In this document: one piece after another, positions 8,364-17,106 of the stretch
How the letters are laid out: each line of letters opens with the position of its first letter
Numbering within the stretch: position 1 is the stretch's first letter
Assembly: GCF_041262165.1 (NCBI RefSeq)
Contig: NZ_JBGCBY010000032.1
Coordinates: forward strand, 35,185 to 99,184
Origin: Streptacidiphilus sp041262165
GTDB taxonomy: Bacteria > Actinomycetota > Actinomycetes > Streptomycetales > Streptomycetaceae
Reading direction: 5' to 3'
Length of the DNA stretch: 64,000 nucleotides
Notes under the pieces: generated by a model
Told to the model about the DNA's origin: nothing
What the model saw: only the letters and a program-made list of their open reading frames with translations
Databases searched by the model: none
Program-made: the position numbers and the translations under genes

Positions 8364-9089
8364 CTACATCGGGCGCCCGACCTGTTGGTCATCGGGGGGT
8401 GTGGGTACCTCGCAGGTGCCGTCGGGGCTGCAGAGCACTCCCGCCTCCTCGGCACTGGCCTCGGGCCGGCTGGTCCATGCCTGGTGCAAGGCCCGGGTGA
8501 ACGCGTCGGAGGACTGGCCGCCGGAGACGGTGTGCCGCCCGTCGATAAGGAAGAAGGGGACCCCGGTCGCTCCCAGGTCCGCCGCGCGCTGTTCCTCGGC
8601 GCGCACGGCGGCGGTGTAGGCGGTCGGATCGTCGAGTACCTGGCCCACCTCGTGGGTGTCGAGTCCCACCTCCGGGGCGAGTTCGGAAAGGGCACTGGTG
8701 GTGAACAGGGTGCGTGCCTGGGCGAAGTTGGCGTGGAACGCGGCGGTGATGAACTGGTGCTGGAGGTTGCGCTCCCGAGCGAGGTGCACCAGTCGGTGGA
8801 CGTCCAGGGTGTTTCCGATCTGGCGGTCGGTGCGATAGTCCAGGCCCTCGCTACGGGCGAGTTCGGCGACCCGGCGGTCCATACCCGGCCCCTGTGGGCC
8901 GAACTTGCTCCTCAGCATCTGCTCGACGGGCACGATGTCGGCGCGGTCGCGTCCGGGTTCCAGCTCGAAGGACCGGTACTCCACCACAACCTGGTCGCGG
9001 TGCTCGAAGCCGGCCAGGGCCTGCTCGAAGCGGGCCTTGCCGATGTAGCACCAGGGGCACACGATGTCGCCCCATACCTCTACGCGCAT
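8364..9089 (-). CDS. DsbA-family oxidoreductase (FrnE-like)
   Basis: A 241-residue cytoplasmic thioredoxin-fold protein of the FrnE/DsbA group. The redox motif is 'CPWC' at residues 12-15, the helical insertion spans about 60-165, and the cis-Pro region is 'GATGVPFFLIDG'. ATG 9089 is chosen because AAGGAG precedes it at good spacing and the mature fold starts with 'MRVEVWGDIVCPWC'. No signal peptide is present. Members act as thiol-disulfide oxidoreductases or in polyketide biosynthesis (FrnE). It lies in a run with two SnoaL-like genes, opposite the HxlR regulator, whose family often responds to reactive electrophiles or redox signals. Confidence 0.92.
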   Translation of the reverse strand: MRVEVWGDIVCPWCYIGKARFEQALAGFEHRDQVVVEYRSFELEPGRDRADIVPVEQMLRSKFGPQGPGMDRRVAELARSEGLDYRTDRQIGNTLDVHRLVHLARERNLQHQFITAAFHANFAQARTLFTTSALSELAPEVGLDTHEVGQVLDDPTAYTAAVRAEEQRAADLGATGVPFFLIDGRHTVSGGQSSDAFTRALHQAWTSRPEASAEEAGVLCSPDGTCEVPTPPDDQQVGRPM

Positions 9090-9235
9090 GATGTGCTGGT
9101 TCTCCTTGAAGTCGTTGTTTTCGGTTGCGGAAGGCTGCCCATTACCGGGCCCACCGGGGTCGTCCTGCGCAGGAAGTGCGCTGGTCTGCCCCTGGCCCCG
9201 GGGCGGCACCGGGTGGGGTGCCACCCCGGGGGAGG

Positions 9236-9643
9236 TCAGGCGGTCATGGCCGCGTGGACGCCGGCGGAGTCGACGAACTGCTCGAAGCGCACGATCCGTC
9301 CGCCGCGCACGACGAAGCTGTGCGCGACCCGGACCTCCATCGACTTGCCGGTCGCCTTGTTGACGGCGCTGTAGCGGGCCAGGACCACGACCCGCTCACC
9401 GTCGACGACGTAGGTGTCGTCGTGGGTGACCCACTGGTCCCACGCTGCGGCCAACTGCTCCATGACGCCGGCGATGACGCCGTCCGGGGTGCGGTAAGTG
9501 CCGCCCAGGGGGAAGCCGGCCGTCTCGGTCCACTCGACATCGGGGGCGACGGTGGCCCGGAACGCCTCCAGGTCACCGGTGGCCGACGCCAGGTACTGGC
9601 GCCGCACCACGTCGGCCGGAGCCGTCGAGGTTTCCAAGTCCAT
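9236..9643 (-). CDS. SnoaL-like (NTF2-fold) protein
   Basis: A 135-residue protein of the nuclear-transport-factor-2/SnoaL superfamily, with the typical 'VVRRQYLASATGDLEAFRAT' helix, 'DVEWTE' strand and late 'VAHSFVVRGGRIVRFEQFVD' strand-turn-strand. Members are cyclases, isomerases, hydrolases or binding proteins, and the cavity residues do not settle which. ATG 9643 is preferred over the two GTG codons nine bases upstream. It is 17 bp from the next SnoaL-like gene, so the two are probably cotranscribed. Confidence 0.85.
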   Translation of the reverse strand: MDLETSTAPADVVRRQYLASATGDLEAFRATVAPDVEWTETAGFPLGGTYRTPDGVIAGVMEQLAAAWDQWVTHDDTYVVDGERVVVLARYSAVNKATGKSMEVRVAHSFVVRGGRIVRFEQFVDSAGVHAAMTA

Positions 9644-9659
9644 GCTCACCACGCGGCTT

Positions 9660-10040
9660 TCAGAACATGCCGTTGTCGTTGGCGGCGGTGGTCGGGACCT
9701 CCTGGATGACGTCCCAGTGCTCGACGACCTTGCCGTCCTCCAGGCGGAAGTAGTCCGCCAGCGCCCGGCCCGGCTTGCCGGGCTCCAGTACCAGGTGGGA
9801 GTGCGTGACCACCATGTCGCCCTCGGCGATCACCCGCTTGATATCCAGCCGCAGGTCCGGGTACTCGCCGCGCAGCCAGCGAACGAAGCCGATGAATGCC
9901 TCCGGGCCGTCCTGGGCGTCGGGGTTGTGCTGGACGTAGCGGGGGCCGAAGTGGTCCGCGATCGCCTTCTCCGGGTTGCCGCCGAAGGCGGTCTGGTAGT
10001 AGTCCACGACGATCTTCTTGTTCTGCTCCAGGACGGACAT
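9660..10040 (-). CDS. SnoaL-family protein (polyketide-cyclase-like)
   Basis: A 126-residue SnoaL-fold protein. Features are the 'YYQTAFGGNPEKAI' opening, 'YVQHNPDAQDGPEAF', in which the His-Asn pair is conserved in this subgroup, and 'FRLEDGKVVEHWDVIQEVP' near the end. This subgroup includes polyketide cyclases and many unassigned actinobacterial proteins. It is first in the minus-strand run SnoaL, SnoaL, DsbA, presumably driven from the 435-bp region shared with the HxlR gene. Confidence 0.9.
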   Translation of the reverse strand: MSVLEQNKKIVVDYYQTAFGGNPEKAIADHFGPRYVQHNPDAQDGPEAFIGFVRWLRGEYPDLRLDIKRVIAEGDMVVTHSHLVLEPGKPGRALADYFRLEDGKVVEHWDVIQEVPTTAANDNGMF

Positions 10041-10475
10041 GCCTGCTCCAATCGGGTAGGGGACACCGCCTCGACGGCACAGGTGCGCCGTCGGACACCG
10101 GTGATGGCCGCAGTGATTTCAAGGGGGCCCCGCGCTTCTTCCTCGGCGGCCTGTGGGCGACAGGCACGCGGCGCTGGTCCTACTTTGGGGCTGACGGCCC
10201 CGAAAGGGGGACCGCTCCGGCATCACCCGGACAGCAGGGCGCGAAGGGCGGAAAGACCAGAAGCCTTCCTAGAACGCCGTGTCGCTGCTACCTGCTTCAC
10301 GACCCAGACTATGCCTCCCCCGCCCATTCGGAAGAGGCTTAGGACCGGGCCTGCTCAGGACCTTAGTTACCCTCCTTGCGCTCGGCCACTGGAAGCGTGG
10401 TCGCTTCGTCTTCTACGCTAAGCAGGAAGCTTTCGATTCGGAAGTACCCACTTCAAAGTAAGTAAGGGCAGCGGC
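10041..10475. promoter_or_regulatory. Divergent control region, SnoaL run and hxlR
   Basis: 435 bp without a gene. It should contain promoters in both directions. The AT-richest part lies next to hxlR (about 10370-10460) and includes the near-repeats GTTACC and GTACCC and the run TTCAAAGTAAGTAAG just before the hxlR start, a plausible operator. No clear palindrome was found. Confidence 0.4.
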
Positions 10476-10877
10476 ATGAGCCAAACGAGGGAGACCCGGT
10501 CACGGACGACGGGGTTCGACGTCTACGACCGCACGTGTCCGGCCCGCTTGGTCCTGGAGCACGTCACCAGCCGCTGGGGTGTCCTGGCGCTGGGGGCACT
10601 GCGCGAGCGCACCTACCGCTTCAGCGAACTGCGCCGGCGGATCGACGGTGTCAGCGAGAAGATGCTCGCCCAGACACTGCAGACCCTGGAACGCGACGGC
10701 TTCGTCCACCGCAAGGCCTACCCGCAAGTCCCGCCCCGCGTGGAGTACAGCCTGACCCCACAGGGCCAGGAAGCAGCCGAACTGGTCACCGGGCTCGTCA
10801 CCTGGGTCGAACAACGCATGCCCGGTATCCTCCACCAGCACCAACTCCACGACGACCCCAACGAGGCCACCGCATAG
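10476..10877 (+). CDS. HxlR-family transcriptional regulator
   Basis: A 133-residue HxlR-type winged-helix protein. It has the conserved Cys in 'YDRTCPARLVLEHVTSRWG', the recognition region 'FSELRRRIDGVSEKMLAQTL' and the wing 'YPQVPPRVEYSLTPQGQE'. The early Cys is the redox- or electrophile-sensing residue in characterised members. It is divergent from the SnoaL/SnoaL/DsbA run and is the likely controller of it. Confidence 0.93.
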   Translation: MSQTRETRSRTTGFDVYDRTCPARLVLEHVTSRWGVLALGALRERTYRFSELRRRIDGVSEKMLAQTLQTLERDGFVHRKAYPQVPPRVEYSLTPQGQEAAELVTGLVTWVEQRMPGILHQHQLHDDPNEATA

Positions 10878-11162
10878 GACCACGGACGCGACTACCGACT
10901 CCATGGGCGGCCGGAAGCCCTAAACCAGGCCCACCGCTGTCACCAACCTCTATGGATAGAACAGCTAGCGGCCCGTCAACTGGCAGGCCGGTACGGCCGG
11001 ATCGAGCGGGCGTGTCAGTCGCCCTCCGCGGCGATCGGGCCGTCGCATGGCTGCTCGCGGAGCGCAGAAGGCACCGACGTCTATTGAACGCGTTCGAATC
11101 CTATGTCGCACGGGAGATCGTCGTCGCAGCGCATACGGCGCCGTGGGGAAGGGGTGCGGCTG

Positions 11163-11708
11163 TTAGTTCTGGTGGTGCCAGGGGTTGATCAGCGTGACAC
11201 CGGTGCGGGCGAGGTGTTTGGTGTTGCGGCTGGCGAGGGTCCAGCCGTTGGCCAGGGCGGTGGCGGCGATCAGGGCGTCGGGTGGGTCGATGCTCTGCCC
11301 CGTGGCCTTGAGCGTCTTGTGCAGGGCGAGGTAGGCGGCGGCTTCGGGTTCGCCGACGGCGGCGATACGCCGGTGGTACTCGGTACGCAGCACGCCCTGG
11401 TCGTGCGGGGCGGTCGCGGGGTCGGCCAGCAGCAGCTCGACGCGCCGGTCGTTGATCCGCTCGTACTTCCAGGTGGACTCGGACAGGAAGAACTGCACGC
11501 GCTGGACGGCCGGGTTCTGGGCTCCGGCCACCGGCTCGGCATCAGCCAGGCAGGTCAGCGTCTTGTTCCGGTCCCGCGGAGCCAGCAGCCCGGTGAGGTA
11601 CTCGCGGAAACTGCGCCGCTGGGCCAGCGAGACCATCAAGTCATCGAAGCGGGCCGCGTACGCCTCCAATGGACCCGGCGCGGGCGGGCACAGCCGCCGT
11701 TCGGTCAT
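11163..11708 (-). pseudogene. IS701 transposase N-part fused to PIN-toxin C-part
   Basis: A continuous 181-codon frame made of two unrelated genes. Residues 1 to about 105 are the N-terminus of an IS701-type transposase ('RSFREYLTGLLAPRDRNKTL', then 'RVQFFLSESTW' and 'RVELLLADPATAPHD'). Right after that, before the transposase catalytic residues, the sequence becomes the C-terminal half of a PIN-domain VapC toxin ('PPDALIAATALANGW', 'TGVTLINPW'). Neither partner is complete: the transposase lacks its DDE core and the toxin lacks its first Asp. The frame is intact, so a chimeric protein could be made, but fusion by deletion is the simplest origin. No antitoxin gene is adjacent. Confidence 0.75.
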
Positions 11709-11810
11709 CAGGAACCCCCCTGCAACCTGCGAAAACCCCAACTTCAGGCGTATCGCCGACCTGACCCAACGTCAACCCTTGTTACTCGCCGGTGCAACAA
11801 ACCACCGGTA
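11581..11810 (-). repeat. IS701-type element 5' end, copy A (inverted)
   Basis: This 230-bp segment is the reverse complement of 16878-17106 apart from one substitution and one base in a C/G run. It covers the non-coding left end and the first about 43 codons of an IS701-type transposase. Its outer end at ACCGGTA (11804-11810) probably marks the element terminus. The two copies are in opposite orientation about 5 kb apart. Confidence 0.85.
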
Positions 11811-11890
11811 GCGCGCGCAGGCGGGCCAACCCGGCGTTGTAGGCGTTGCTGTCCATCGCTGATCCCTATCGTGTAAACGGAGCTGTGGGC

Positions 11891-12616
11891 TCAGAACCAG
11901 TGCGGGCGGTAGGCGCCGCCGACGCGCGTGGGGCATTCGTCTCCGGGCTGGAGAGGAAGATCAAAGGTCTGGTGGGCCGCTGCGATCTCCTTGGCGGTCA
12001 GCTGCCGGTCGCCGACAGCGGCGAACTGCCACAAACGCGGTTCGACTTCCTCCCAAGACGCCGACGCGATGGCGTAGACGCGCCGCACAGTGCCCTCGAC
12101 CGCGACGATTGCGTACCTCGCCTCAGCGCGAACTTTCGCGCCGATCGGCCAGACCCCTCGGTCACTGTCGTACTGTCCGATGCCCCCGACCTCGCCGACC
12201 CGGCCCCGCGGATCGTCCGGGTACTCGCGGACACGGTCTCGACGAGAGATGACGACCGCGACCCGCTCTCCGTTTCGTCGTTGGTGCCCCCAGCGCTTCA
12301 CCACAGCTTGGCGGGTCACCCCCAGGACAGCCGCAACGTCCTCGTAGTCAGTGCCGTTGTTCAGGGCGATCAGAGCCGTCTCCGCTATCGAGGGCTCCAG
12401 CGCCTTGAGGAGTTGATTCTGCGCGGCTAGAAAGCCGAGCACTCCTTGTTGCTCGTCCTGGTCGCCGGCGGCCCTGGCAAGGAAGGGGGACCGAGCACCG
12501 TCCTCGCCGACCTGGGCCAACTCGCGGGCCCACTTCCGGGCAAGGTCCAGAAGGTCGCCCTGGATACGGAGGTGCTGTGCCTCCGTTGGCGGCTGGAACT
12601 GCCGATCTCCACGCAT
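11891..12616 (-). CDS. Helix-turn-helix protein with conserved C-terminal domain
   Basis: A 241-residue protein. Residues 60-110 include a helix-turn-helix 'EDVAAVLGVTRQAVVKRW' of sigma-70/Xre type. The C-terminal half ('DPRGRVGEVGGIGQYDSD', 'RAEARYAIVAVEGTVRRVYA') resembles a domain seen in actinobacterial hypothetical proteins; I cannot assign it a function. The N-terminal ATG at 12614-12616 lies only 4 bases from a 49-bp near-perfect inverted repeat and has no ribosome-binding site, suggesting a leaderless transcript and autoregulation by this protein. It sits inside the segment bounded by the two inverted IS701 fragments. Confidence 0.78.
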   Translation of the reverse strand: MRGDRQFQPPTEAQHLRIQGDLLDLARKWARELAQVGEDGARSPFLARAAGDQDEQQGVLGFLAAQNQLLKALEPSIAETALIALNNGTDYEDVAAVLGVTRQAVVKRWGHQRRNGERVAVVISRRDRVREYPDDPRGRVGEVGGIGQYDSDRGVWPIGAKVRAEARYAIVAVEGTVRRVYAIASASWEEVEPRLWQFAAVGDRQLTAKEIAAAHQTFDLPLQPGDECPTRVGGAYRPHWF

Positions 12617-12620
12617 GGGA

Positions 12621-12669
12621 CAACCTTAGTAATCCCTTCCTCTTGATCGCAAGGGGATTACCTAGGTTG
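12621..12669. promoter_or_regulatory. 49-bp inverted repeat, probable operator
   Basis: Arms CAACCTTAGTAATCCC (12621-12636) and its near-complement at 12654-12669 match at 14 of 16 positions and are separated by 17 bases. The inner GTAATCCC/GGGATTAC arms are perfect. The repeat ends 4 bases before the start codon of the helix-turn-helix gene, and an AT-rich TACTAA within it is placed like a -10 box for a leaderless mRNA. Confidence 0.65.
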
Positions 12670-13122
12670 CCCCATCTGGAGGAGCTCCACGCCGGCATAG
12701 TCAGGGCGGAACCAGCCGATGCGGCCACCGGTCTGCTCCTCGACCCGGGCTCTTACTGTGTGCCCGGTCGGGTCAGTGTTCGTACGCGGTGCCGGGCATG
12801 GCCGGAGGCGATGCTGGCCGAGGTGCGGCCATTACAGTCGGGGAGCCCCGCGACGACACGCCTCGCCGCCGCGATGATCGACCACGCCTCGACCACTACG
12901 CCGAAGTGATCTCCCACAAGGCGACGTCTACTGCGTGCGCGGCTGCTGCCCCGCCACTGGATCCCATGGCCATCTGCTGTCCGCGTGCGGAGCGCGATTC
13001 GCTGGAGTGGGCAAGCGGCGCCCAGTGTTATTGAATGAGATGTGCGGTCAGGCATTTCGGGGCCTGTCGCAGGCGTCAGAACACGGCCCCGGCTCTGCGC
13101 CGGGGATTGCTGAGGGAGCCGC
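12670..13122. other. Intergenic region before SpoIIE phosphatase
   Basis: No confident gene in 453 bp. The minus strand at 12662-12760 reads 'EEQTGGRIGWFRPDYAG' and ends in a stop, possibly a short gene end, but no start was found. A GAGGGAG ribosome-binding site for the next gene is at 13109-13115. Confidence 0.4.
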
Positions 13123-15291
13123 ATGGACTCCACACCCTCTCCCTCGTCCTCGTCCTCGTCGCCGTTCGACCTGGTCAGTAGCGCCCTGGAGCGCAACCTC
13201 CCACGCGGCGGAGCGGGAGCGGTCGCCGGTCCTGCCGACGTACAGGGCGACCGCACCACCCGCCAAGGCGTACCCGACAACCCGGCAGAGGGCCGTCAGG
13301 ATCAGATTCTCGGCGCGGTCGGTCTAGACAGGGATCTGAGAATCACCCGCTGCAATCTGGACACCCCCGTGTTCGCGGGTCTGGACGCCGGGGCCGGGAG
13401 TCCTTTCGTCGATCTCCTGCCCCCCGGGGACGTACCGACCGTCACACGGCGGTTGCGCCAGGTCCTGGAGACCGGTGAAGCGCACGTCGCCCGGATCCAG
13501 CGCCTACGGCGAGGCGACGGGTCGGAGCTGGTCGTCTCGATGAGCATCCTGCCCGCCGCGGGGCCACAGGAGGGCCTGACCGTCTCCTTGATCGCCATGG
13601 CCACGAGGCTGCACCTGTACGCCGCCGAGACCGCGATCGGCACCTCGCTGGACATCGGCGAGACTGCGCAGTCGTTGGCGCAGTCCCTGCTGGCTTGGGG
13701 AGACGTCGCCGCTGTCGACCTCGACTACGCCGTGTGGTCGGGCGAGGGAATCACCGGGCAGGGGCAGGGACGCATCCGGCTACGGCGGGCGGCCCTGGTG
13801 CCGGACCGGGCGTGGCCCGAGGGCTATGTGACTCCGGGCGACGATCTTCCCAGCGACGCGAGTCGCCTGCTGGCGCAGGCGGTACGGCGGGACGACGCCC
13901 CACAGGCCATCGTCATACCCGACCGGGAGGCGGTCGAGCGGGTATTCGGCAATCCGCAAGTGACGCGTGCCCTGGTGCCCGGTGACCGGTCGGCGGGTGT
14001 GGCGTGTATACCGCTGGTCCTGGACGGCGCGCCGCCCGTCGTGCTCGGCGTGGCGGAGGTCTGGCGGCGGGCGGACCGCCCCTTCCGCGACAGCGAGCTG
14101 TTCGACCTGCAGGAACTGGTGGCCAGGACCGCCCATCACGTCGACCTGGCCCGTCAGCACCAGCGCGAGCACACGCAGGTGCTGGCGCTGCAGCGCCGGC
14201 TGCTGCCCCGGACCGGCGGCGACACCATCGAGATCGCCAGCGTCTACCAGCCGGCCACCCCCGACAGCGCGGGCGTCGGCGGCGACTGGGTGAACAGCTT
14301 TCCGCTGCCGGACGGCCGTACCGCGCTGGTGGTCGGTGACGTCGTCGGGCACGGTCTGGGAGCCGCGGCCACCATGGGCCAGCTGAGCATGGAGGCCCGC
14401 GCGCTGCTGTCCGCGGGGCTGGCGCCCGACGAGGTGCTGGAGCACCTGGACGAGACCGTGACGCAGTTGGACGACGCGGAGTCCGGGCTGGCGGCCGGCT
14501 ACAGCGCCCTGGGCTCGACCTGCTGCATCGCCCTCTACGACCCGGTCAGCCACCAGGTGGCGCTGTCCAGCGCCGGCCACCTCCCCCCGGTCCTTGTCTC
14601 CCCGGACGGGCACGCGAGCCCGCTCGCGGTCCGCCCTCACCCCGGCCTCGGCGCTGAGTTCGCGCTGCGGGAGCCGTTCGGCGTGCACACGTTCGGCACG
14701 CCCCCGGGCTCCCTGCTCGCGCTTTACACGGACGGCCTGGTGGAGGATCCGGCCATGTCGATCGACGAGGGCATCGGCAGGCTGGTGGACGCCGTGTCCG
14801 TGGTGCATCCCTGGGACGCCCTGCAGCAGGCCGCCCGGCGCGTCGTCTCCGCGCTGGCGCCCGCACGCCAGCGCGACGACGTGACTCTGCTGCTCGCGCG
14901 GATGATCGGCTACCGCAAGGGGGACACCATGACCTGGCGGCTGCCAGCCCGCGACGACGCCCCCGCCCGTGCCCGCGCGCGAGTCTCCGCACTGCTGCGG
15001 CAATGGCGCACCGCGGACGACACTCTGGACAACGTGCTGCTGCTGGTCAGCGAGTTGGTCACGAACGCGGTGCGCTTCGCCGCTGGTCCCATCACGGTAC
15101 GGGTGATCAGGGCCGGTGACGGCCTGCTGTGCGAGGTGGGCGACACCGGCAACGGCAGGCCGCGTTTGAGCCGGGGCGGCCTCCTCGACGAGGGCGGTCG
15201 TGGCCTGCACATCGTGCACAGGCTCACCACCCGGTGGGGGGTGCGGTGGACGGACACCGGCAAGGTGGTCTGGGCGGAAGTCGCGAAGTGA
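13123..15291 (+). CDS. PAS-GAF SpoIIE-type phosphatase with ATPase domain
   Basis: A 722-residue soluble multidomain regulator. After a Ser-rich start come a PAS-like domain (about 60-160), a GAF domain (180-345), a PP2C/SpoIIE Ser/Thr phosphatase domain (365-590) with metal-binding 'GGDWVNSFPLPDGR', 'VGDVVGHGLGAA', 'LYTDGLVED' and 'RDDVTLLLAR', and an RsbW-like HATPase domain (615-720) with 'LLVSELVTNAVRFA' and 'EGGRGLHIVHRL'. Such proteins dephosphorylate anti-anti-sigma factors and may also phosphorylate or bind them, linking a signal to a sigma factor. No anti-anti-sigma gene is adjacent. The gene is convergent with the type III PKS. Confidence 0.93.
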   Translation: MDSTPSPSSSSSSPFDLVSSALERNLPRGGAGAVAGPADVQGDRTTRQGVPDNPAEGRQDQILGAVGLDRDLRITRCNLDTPVFAGLDAGAGSPFVDLLPPGDVPTVTRRLRQVLETGEAHVARIQRLRRGDGSELVVSMSILPAAGPQEGLTVSLIAMATRLHLYAAETAIGTSLDIGETAQSLAQSLLAWGDVAAVDLDYAVWSGEGITGQGQGRIRLRRAALVPDRAWPEGYVTPGDDLPSDASRLLAQAVRRDDAPQAIVIPDREAVERVFGNPQVTRALVPGDRSAGVACIPLVLDGAPPVVLGVAEVWRRADRPFRDSELFDLQELVARTAHHVDLARQHQREHTQVLALQRRLLPRTGGDTIEIASVYQPATPDSAGVGGDWVNSFPLPDGRTALVVGDVVGHGLGAAATMGQLSMEARALLSAGLAPDEVLEHLDETVTQLDDAESGLAAGYSALGSTCCIALYDPVSHQVALSSAGHLPPVLVSPDGHASPLAVRPHPGLGAEFALREPFGVHTFGTPPGSLLALYTDGLVEDPAMSIDEGIGRLVDAVSVVHPWDALQQAARRVVSALAPARQRDDVTLLLARMIGYRKGDTMTWRLPARDDAPARARARVSALLRQWRTADDTLDNVLLLVSELVTNAVRFAAGPITVRVIRAGDGLLCEVGDTGNGRPRLSRGGLLDEGGRGLHIVHRLTTRWGVRWTDTGKVVWAEVAK

Positions 15292-15336
15292 CGCGGTTGC
15301 GGCCGGGGGCGCTGGTACGGGCCGCGCGGCTCCGTA

Positions 15337-16521
15337 CTACAGCCATTCCCCTTCCAGGGCGGTGGCGGTGAGGCCCGGTGCCGCCGCGTACAGGACGGCG
15401 CGACTGCCCGGGTTCTGCCCGGCGTCGTGCGCCCGCCGCATGATGTCGAACACGGCGGCGCCTCCGCGGTTGCCGCTGGTGTAGCTGTCCCGGCTGTAGT
15501 CCAGCAGCCCCGACGGCCACGCGTCGGGCATCGTCTGCTCCATGTACTCCAGCACCCGGGTCCCGCCAGGGTGGGCGAGCAGCAGGTCGGGGTGCCAGGC
15601 CTCGGGGTCGTCCTGGTAACGGACGCGCAGCCACTCCCACATCGCGGTGACCGTCTCCTGTACGGCGCGCGGCCCGCGCCGGTCCATGACGAAGTGGGTG
15701 CCGTCCGCCCGCGTATCCAGGCGGTGCAGGTCCTGGGTGCCCGGCACAGTGTGGTGCCACGCGGAGTCCAGACGCAGCACCGACTCGCGCCTCGGGCGGC
15801 CCGTGACCACCGCGGCGACCGCGGTGTCCGCGAACAGCAACCGGACGATCAGGGACTCGAGAGTGTCGTCCACGGGCTGGTAGGTCGTGCTCAGCGCCTC
15901 CGAGATCACGACCAGGACCACTCGGTCGGGGTCCGCGGCCACGAGGTCCGCCGCCAGCGCCAGGGAGCGGGTCCCCGCTATACACGCCCACTGCGTGGCC
16001 GGCAGCAACATCACGTCGTTCCGGAGCGAAAGCTTGTTGGCCAGGGCGATGTCCAGACCCGGCAGCGCCGGGGTGGTGGAGTGACTGGTGATCAGGCAGT
16101 CGACGTCCGCGGGGTCCAGCCCGGCGATCTGCAGGGCTCCGCGCGCCGCACGCTCCCCGTAGGACCGCACGGCCTCCCAGGCCGGCGCGGTGCGCTCCTC
16201 GACGGTCTGCGGCGCGGGTATCGCCTCAAGTGCGGAGATGACGCGGTCCACCTCGTGCTGGGTGAACCCGTCGCGTGCCAACGCCTCTTGGGCCGGGCCG
16301 ATGCCGACAGCCCGCAGGCCGCCGCCTCTGCCGGGCGCGACGGCGGCCTCCAGCGGCAGCATCCACCCGCGGGTCGAGATGCCCGTGCTGGCCGCGATGC
16401 CGTCGATCCTCGGCGCCCACGCCGCGTGCGGATGCCGGTCGCGCACCTCCGCGACGATCTGGCCGGTCTCCACGGCGTGCTCGCCGTGTATCACGGCAGG
16501 AGGACAGAGGTAAGCGGCCAT
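15337..16521 (-). CDS. Type III polyketide synthase
   Basis: A 394-residue chalcone/stilbene-synthase-superfamily enzyme. The active-site Cys is in 'QWACIAGTRSLALA' (residue 180), the His in 'LLLAHPGGTRV' and the Asn in 'YTSGNRGGAAVF', giving the Cys-His-Asn triad that loads a starter and condenses malonyl-CoA units. ATG 16521 is preferred because the family starts near 'CPPAVIHGEHAVET'; ATG 16551 would add ten residues. In Streptomyces such enzymes make germicidins, tetrahydroxynaphthalene or alkylresorcinols. No oxygenase, methyltransferase or P450 partner is adjacent, so the product cannot be predicted. Confidence 0.9.
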   Translation of the reverse strand: MAAYLCPPAVIHGEHAVETGQIVAEVRDRHPHAAWAPRIDGIAASTGISTRGWMLPLEAAVAPGRGGGLRAVGIGPAQEALARDGFTQHEVDRVISALEAIPAPQTVEERTAPAWEAVRSYGERAARGALQIAGLDPADVDCLITSHSTTPALPGLDIALANKLSLRNDVMLLPATQWACIAGTRSLALAADLVAADPDRVVLVVISEALSTTYQPVDDTLESLIVRLLFADTAVAAVVTGRPRRESVLRLDSAWHHTVPGTQDLHRLDTRADGTHFVMDRRGPRAVQETVTAMWEWLRVRYQDDPEAWHPDLLLAHPGGTRVLEYMEQTMPDAWPSGLLDYSRDSYTSGNRGGAAVFDIMRRAHDAGQNPGSRAVLYAAAPGLTATALEGEWL

Positions 16522-16877
16522 AAAGGGGCACCTTTTCAGGGAGGAGGACATGTGGGAACGCCAGGTGTGCTGTGTCCTGGGTCACTTTGCGAGTTCGCGC
16601 CCAAGAGGGCGCCGATGGGCGCCACTTCGGGAGTCGCGGTCCCTTTAGAGCATGCACACTAAAGAGACATTTCCGCTGTGATGCAGACAACTTGGGCGGC
16701 CTTGGAGCGTGTGACTCGGCACACGCCGCCTGAGCCTGGCGTTCAACGTCGGCGAGCTTGAAGCTCCTTGATCGACTCGGCGCTTCGATCGTCTTTGTAC
16801 TTGCCGAACCTCATCCGCCCTGCTCAGGCTGCATGTTGGTACTCGTGTAGGAGGCCGCGGAGTCGATCGGTTCGGCG
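16522..16877. other. Intergenic region upstream of the PKS
   Basis: No gene recognised in 356 bp. It must hold the PKS promoter. The stretch 16645-16690 is relatively AT-rich. Confidence 0.4.
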
Positions 16878-17106
16878 TACCGGTGGTGTGTTGCACCGGC
16901 GAGTAACAAGGGTTGACGTTGGGTCAGGTCGGCGATACGCCTGAAGTTGGGGTTTTCGCAGGTTGCAGGGGGTTCCTGATGACCGAACGGCGGCTGTGCC
17001 CGCCCGCGCCGGGTCCATTGGAGGCGTACGCGGCCCGCTTCGATGACTTGATGGTCTCGCTGGCCCAGCGGCGCAGTTTCCGCGAGTACCTCACCGGGCT
17101 GCTGGC
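16878..17106 (+). repeat. IS701-type element 5' end, copy B
   Basis: This 229-bp segment is the inverted partner of 11581-11810. It starts at TACCGGT, passes the transposase start ATG at 16979 and stops abruptly at codon 43 of the transposase, where unrelated sequence begins. Confidence 0.85.
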
